A DNA stretch of 7,674 nucleotides from contig CAZXOP010000094.1 of NCBI GenBank assembly GCA_964642235.1, positions 1 to 7,674 on the forward strand. Reading direction: 5' to 3'. The notes under the pieces are model-generated. The model was not told the DNA's origin. It saw nothing but the letters and a program-made list of their open reading frames with translations, and ran no database searches. The first letter of the stretch is position 1, and each line of letters starts with the position of its first letter. Position numbers and translations under genes: made by a program. Of this stretch, positions 6,066-7,674 are shown piece after piece. The stretch comes from CAYSND01 sp964642235 (GTDB lineage Bacteria; Bacteroidota; Bacteroidia; Bacteroidales; UBA932).

Positions 6066-7013
6066 TTATGACTCTATTAATCCTCTTCCGGATTTAACGA
6101 TTTCTCCGGAGGCCAACATAGACTGGACTATTTTATCTAAAAGTCCATTCACAAAGACCTTACTATTAGGGGTACTATAAAATTTAGAAATCTCCACATA
6201 CTCATTTATAGTAACCTTAATAGGTATGGTGGGGAACTTAACGGCTTCAGCTATACCTGTAATAATAAGAGTAATATCTGTGGTAACAAGGCGATCGGAA
6301 TCCCAATTCGCAACATTTTTTACCACTAAATCATAATATTTATTGTAATGTATTAATGCAAAGTCAAGTAGCTCAATAGCATAGTCTTTATCATCATCCT
6401 TCATAAATACCTGAGGGAACTTTAAGGGTACTTTCTCCTTTGAAGAGGAGAGAGTTTTGATTACAGCATTAAGGGCAAAACCTAAATCATCTATCCAATA
6501 TAGTGAGGAGTCTTCAAGGATGGAGGCAAGATCATCATTGTCCTCTAACTCTTGTTCATAAATCTTCATCAAGAAATCACAATCCTCTTTATATGAAGAA
6601 CTCTTAGAAGACATATACTCCTTATAATACTCTTCTGTGGAGATCTTATTGAAGAGTTTTCTCACAAAAATTGCAAGTGATTCTTCGCTCCATAAAAGCC
6701 CATTCTTCATGCAATGTTTTTCAAAATCTTTGTTTCCAAGAAGCTTTTTTATAAAAAGATTGTTGGAAAACTTCCGATTTGGATACGCTTCTTCAAATGT
6801 TGGTTGAAATTTTCTGAGACCTGAGTCTATTTTATTGTCGGCCGCTCTCTTCAGGGCTACTGAGAGGTTCAACATAAAGTAATAGAGGTCTAATGTCTTG
6901 GAACATGAGTAAAGCAACTCTTTTTCAGCAGATTGCAATGACTCTTCTCCAGAGATAACGGTACTATAAAGAACTTTAAATACCTTAATTCTAATCAGTC
7001 TTCGATTGATCAT
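6066..7013 (-). CDS. nusB: Transcription antitermination factor NusB, long Bacteroidota form
   Basis: NusB binds the boxA RNA element with NusE (S10) and supports rRNA transcription antitermination. The protein is 315 residues, against ~140 in E. coli. The first helix motif RRLIRIKVFKVLYS (4-17) matches the NusB N-terminus. The remaining recognisable core comes at about 208-297, with TTDITLIITGIAEAVKF, IPIKVTINEYVEISKFYS and SKVFVNGLLDKIV, the diagnostic C-terminal helices. About 185 residues lie between, rich in charged helices; they hold a segment that looks like a second copy of the core (see findings). This enlarged form is what I recall for Bacteroidota, so it is not a fusion artefact. 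I use the ATG at 7013; the longest frame begins with TTG at 7040, overlapping the promoter box. It heads the leftward cluster and has its own TAnnTTTG promoter. Confidence 0.93.
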   Translation of the reverse strand: MINRRLIRIKVFKVLYSTVISGEESLQSAEKELLYSCSKTLDLYYFMLNLSVALKRAADNKIDSGLRKFQPTFEEAYPNRKFSNNLFIKKLLGNKDFEKHCMKNGLLWSEESLAIFVRKLFNKISTEEYYKEYMSSKSSSYKEDCDFLMKIYEQELEDNDDLASILEDSSLYWIDDLGFALNAVIKTLSSSKEKVPLKFPQVFMKDDDKDYAIELLDFALIHYNKYYDLVVKNVANWDSDRLVTTDITLIITGIAEAVKFPTIPIKVTINEYVEISKFYSTPNSKVFVNGLLDKIVQSMLASGEIVKSGRGLIES

Positions 7014-7037
7014 AAATAGTTTTTTTGTAATATTTTG

Positions 7038-7045
7038 CAAATATA
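7038..7045 (-). promoter_or_regulatory. Candidate nusB promoter, -7 box TATATTTG
   Basis: On the minus strand TATATTTG matches the Bacteroidota primary-sigma -7 consensus TAnnTTTG. It lies 24 bases before the nusB ATG, so the leader would be about 20 nt. No TTTG is seen at the usual -33 distance. It is one of only three matches to this box that I found by eye on the minus strand. Confidence 0.6.
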
Positions 7046-7068
7046 AAGCTTTACCGAGAAAAAAATTT

Positions 7069-7076
7069 TATCTTTG
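7069..7076 (+). promoter_or_regulatory. Candidate promoter of the PUR gene, -7 box TATCTTTG
   Basis: TATCTTTG matches TAnnTTTG exactly and lies 24 bases before the ATG at 7101, giving a leader of about 20 nt. No TTTG is present at the usual -33 distance, so it may be weak or assisted. It sits back to back with the nusB box, with 23 bp between them. Confidence 0.6.
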
Positions 7077-7100
7077 TAAAGAATTTTAAAATTGTTAGAT

Positions 7101-7490
7101 ATGTACTTTGAAGATAACGACGGTGCAGGAGCACAGGAACGTAGTGGAGAAGATGTTTTCTCGAAGCCTGTAAGGGCAGGTAAAAGAACTTATTTTTTTG
7201 ATGTAAAAGCCACAAGAGGGAATGATTATTATTTAACCATTACTGAAAGTAAAAGGCGAGTTGAAAAAGATGGACGTTTTGTTTACGACAAGCATAAGAT
7301 CTTCTTATATAAAGAGGACTTCGAGAAATTCTCACAAGGACTTGAAGAAGTGGTAGCATACATTAAAGAGAGATGCCCATTCACAGAGACATTCTCACGT
7401 CCTGATTCAGAAAGAGATAATGATGAGAAAGGAGTTGAGAGAGAAGATCCTGTGGATCAGTTTTCAAATGTAAATTTCGAAGAGCTTTAG
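7101..7490 (+). CDS. PUR-type nucleic-acid-binding protein (DUF3276)
   Basis: A 129-residue protein with a single PUR-alpha-like repeat at about 17-89: EDVFSKPVRAGKRTYFFDVK, then the strands DYYLTITESKR and KHKIFLYKEDF, and the helix FSQGLEEVVAYIKE. PUR proteins bind single-stranded DNA or RNA; the related Borrelia protein BpuR acts as a regulator. Target and role here are unknown. The tail after residue 95 is charged and mainly acidic, probably disordered. I start it at the ATG at 7101; a TTG at 7092 would add three residues and leave almost no leader after the predicted transcription start. There is no Shine-Dalgarno sequence. It is transcribed away from nusB across 87 bp, with a perfect TAnnTTTG box at 7069-7076. 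Its stop is 52 bp before the sequence gap, so an operon with a following gene cannot be judged. Confidence 0.92.
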   Translation: MYFEDNDGAGAQERSGEDVFSKPVRAGKRTYFFDVKATRGNDYYLTITESKRRVEKDGRFVYDKHKIFLYKEDFEKFSQGLEEVVAYIKERCPFTETFSRPDSERDNDEKGVEREDPVDQFSNVNFEEL

Positions 7491-7536
7491 TCAGATCGCA
7501 CCATATAGCTAAATTTACTTAACCTTCCAAATAAGA

Positions 7537-7603
7537 AAGGCTNNNNNNNNNNNNNNNNNNNNNNNNNNNNNNNNNNNNNNNNNNNNNNNNNNNNNGCAGC
7601 CTT
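7537..7603. repeat. 6 bp inverted repeat flanking the sequence gap
   Basis: AAGGCT (7537-7542) directly before the N run is the exact reverse complement of AGCCTT (7598-7603), which begins two bases after it. The two arms could be the base of a hairpin that interrupted the assembly. Six bases is short, so chance is possible. Confidence 0.3.
7543..7595. other. Assembly gap (53 N)
   Basis: A run of 53 N bases of unknown true sequence and possibly unknown true length. Bases to the right should not be assumed continuous with the left without checking the assembly. Confidence 1.
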
Positions 7604-7674
7604 GATTTATTTGATATAATCTCATCCCTAAAGCGAATATGCTTATAGAGTACGGAAGGTTCGACTCTTCGCCC
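7596..7674. other. Unassigned 79-base tail after the gap
   Basis: No feature can be called. The three plus frames each contain a stop, or end too soon to judge. Two of the three minus frames are open throughout (one reads GRRVEPSVLYKHIRFRDEII), so it could be the inside of a leftward gene, but 79 bases are too few. The string GGTTCGACTC near the end resembles a tRNA T-arm, yet no clover-leaf can be drawn. Confidence 0.4.

Noticed and set aside
6056..6094. Stem AATCC/GGATT (6079-6083 with 6090-6094) plus the T run 6062-6056, as an intrinsic terminator after nusB
   Set aside because: The stem base is 16 nt from the T run, and the stem is short and A/T rich at one end, so it does not fit an intrinsic terminator.
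7014..7040. N-terminal extension of NusB from TTG at 7040
   Set aside because: It would overlap the promoter box and precede the likely transcription start.
7640..7674. 3' end of a tRNA gene, from GGTTCGACTC
   Set aside because: A 5 bp T stem cannot be formed around TTCGACT (two mismatches), and no anticodon or D arm is present upstream.

Overview
The window looks like a piece of a Bacteroidota (probably Bacteroidales) chromosome. Lineage markers are a DUF5606 protein, a DUF3276/PUR-type protein, an oversized ~315-residue NusB, promoter-like TAnnTTTG boxes at the intergenic gaps, and start sites mostly without a Shine-Dalgarno sequence. The closing bases are separated from the rest by a run of 53 N. 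No mobile element, CRISPR array, rRNA or convincing tRNA is visible, and the content is mainly housekeeping.

Layout. The 3' part of a tricorn-like S41 peptidase gene runs rightward from the left edge to 677. It meets, tail to tail and with 46 bp of coding overlap, the last gene of a long leftward cluster. In transcription order (right to left) that cluster is: nusB (7013-6066), yajC (6016-5678), a YbbR-domain membrane protein (5670-4681), coaE (4681-4091), a membrane-anchored TerB/J-domain co-chaperone (4091-3351), a DUF5606 protein (3342-2905), rimO (2927-1590) and a lipoprotein with a TPR-like tail (1585-632). Junctions are very tight: two are TAATG stop/start overlaps, one is a 23 bp overlap, and three gaps are 4 to 8 bp. 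Only nusB-yajC has a real gap (49 bp). A divergent gene for a small PUR-type nucleic-acid-binding protein (7101-7490) starts back to back with nusB across an 87 bp region.

How the genes fit together. The cluster joins transcription antitermination (NusB), ribosome modification (RimO), protein export (YajC), a chaperone partner (J protein), cofactor synthesis (CoaE) and envelope proteins (YbbR, lipoprotein), a growth-linked set. Candidate promoters sit before nusB, before yajC and inside the end of rimO, so the eight genes may be transcribed as one long unit plus shorter nested units.

Several start codons were moved to internal ATGs, because the longest open frames begin at GTG or TTG: nusB, rimO, the lipoprotein and the PUR gene. 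The most interesting points are a possible internal repeat in the enlarged NusB, the overlapping divergent promoter region, a two-element promoter candidate inside rimO, and the antisense-overlapping gene ends at 632-677. I see no evidence of an undescribed defence or mobile system.
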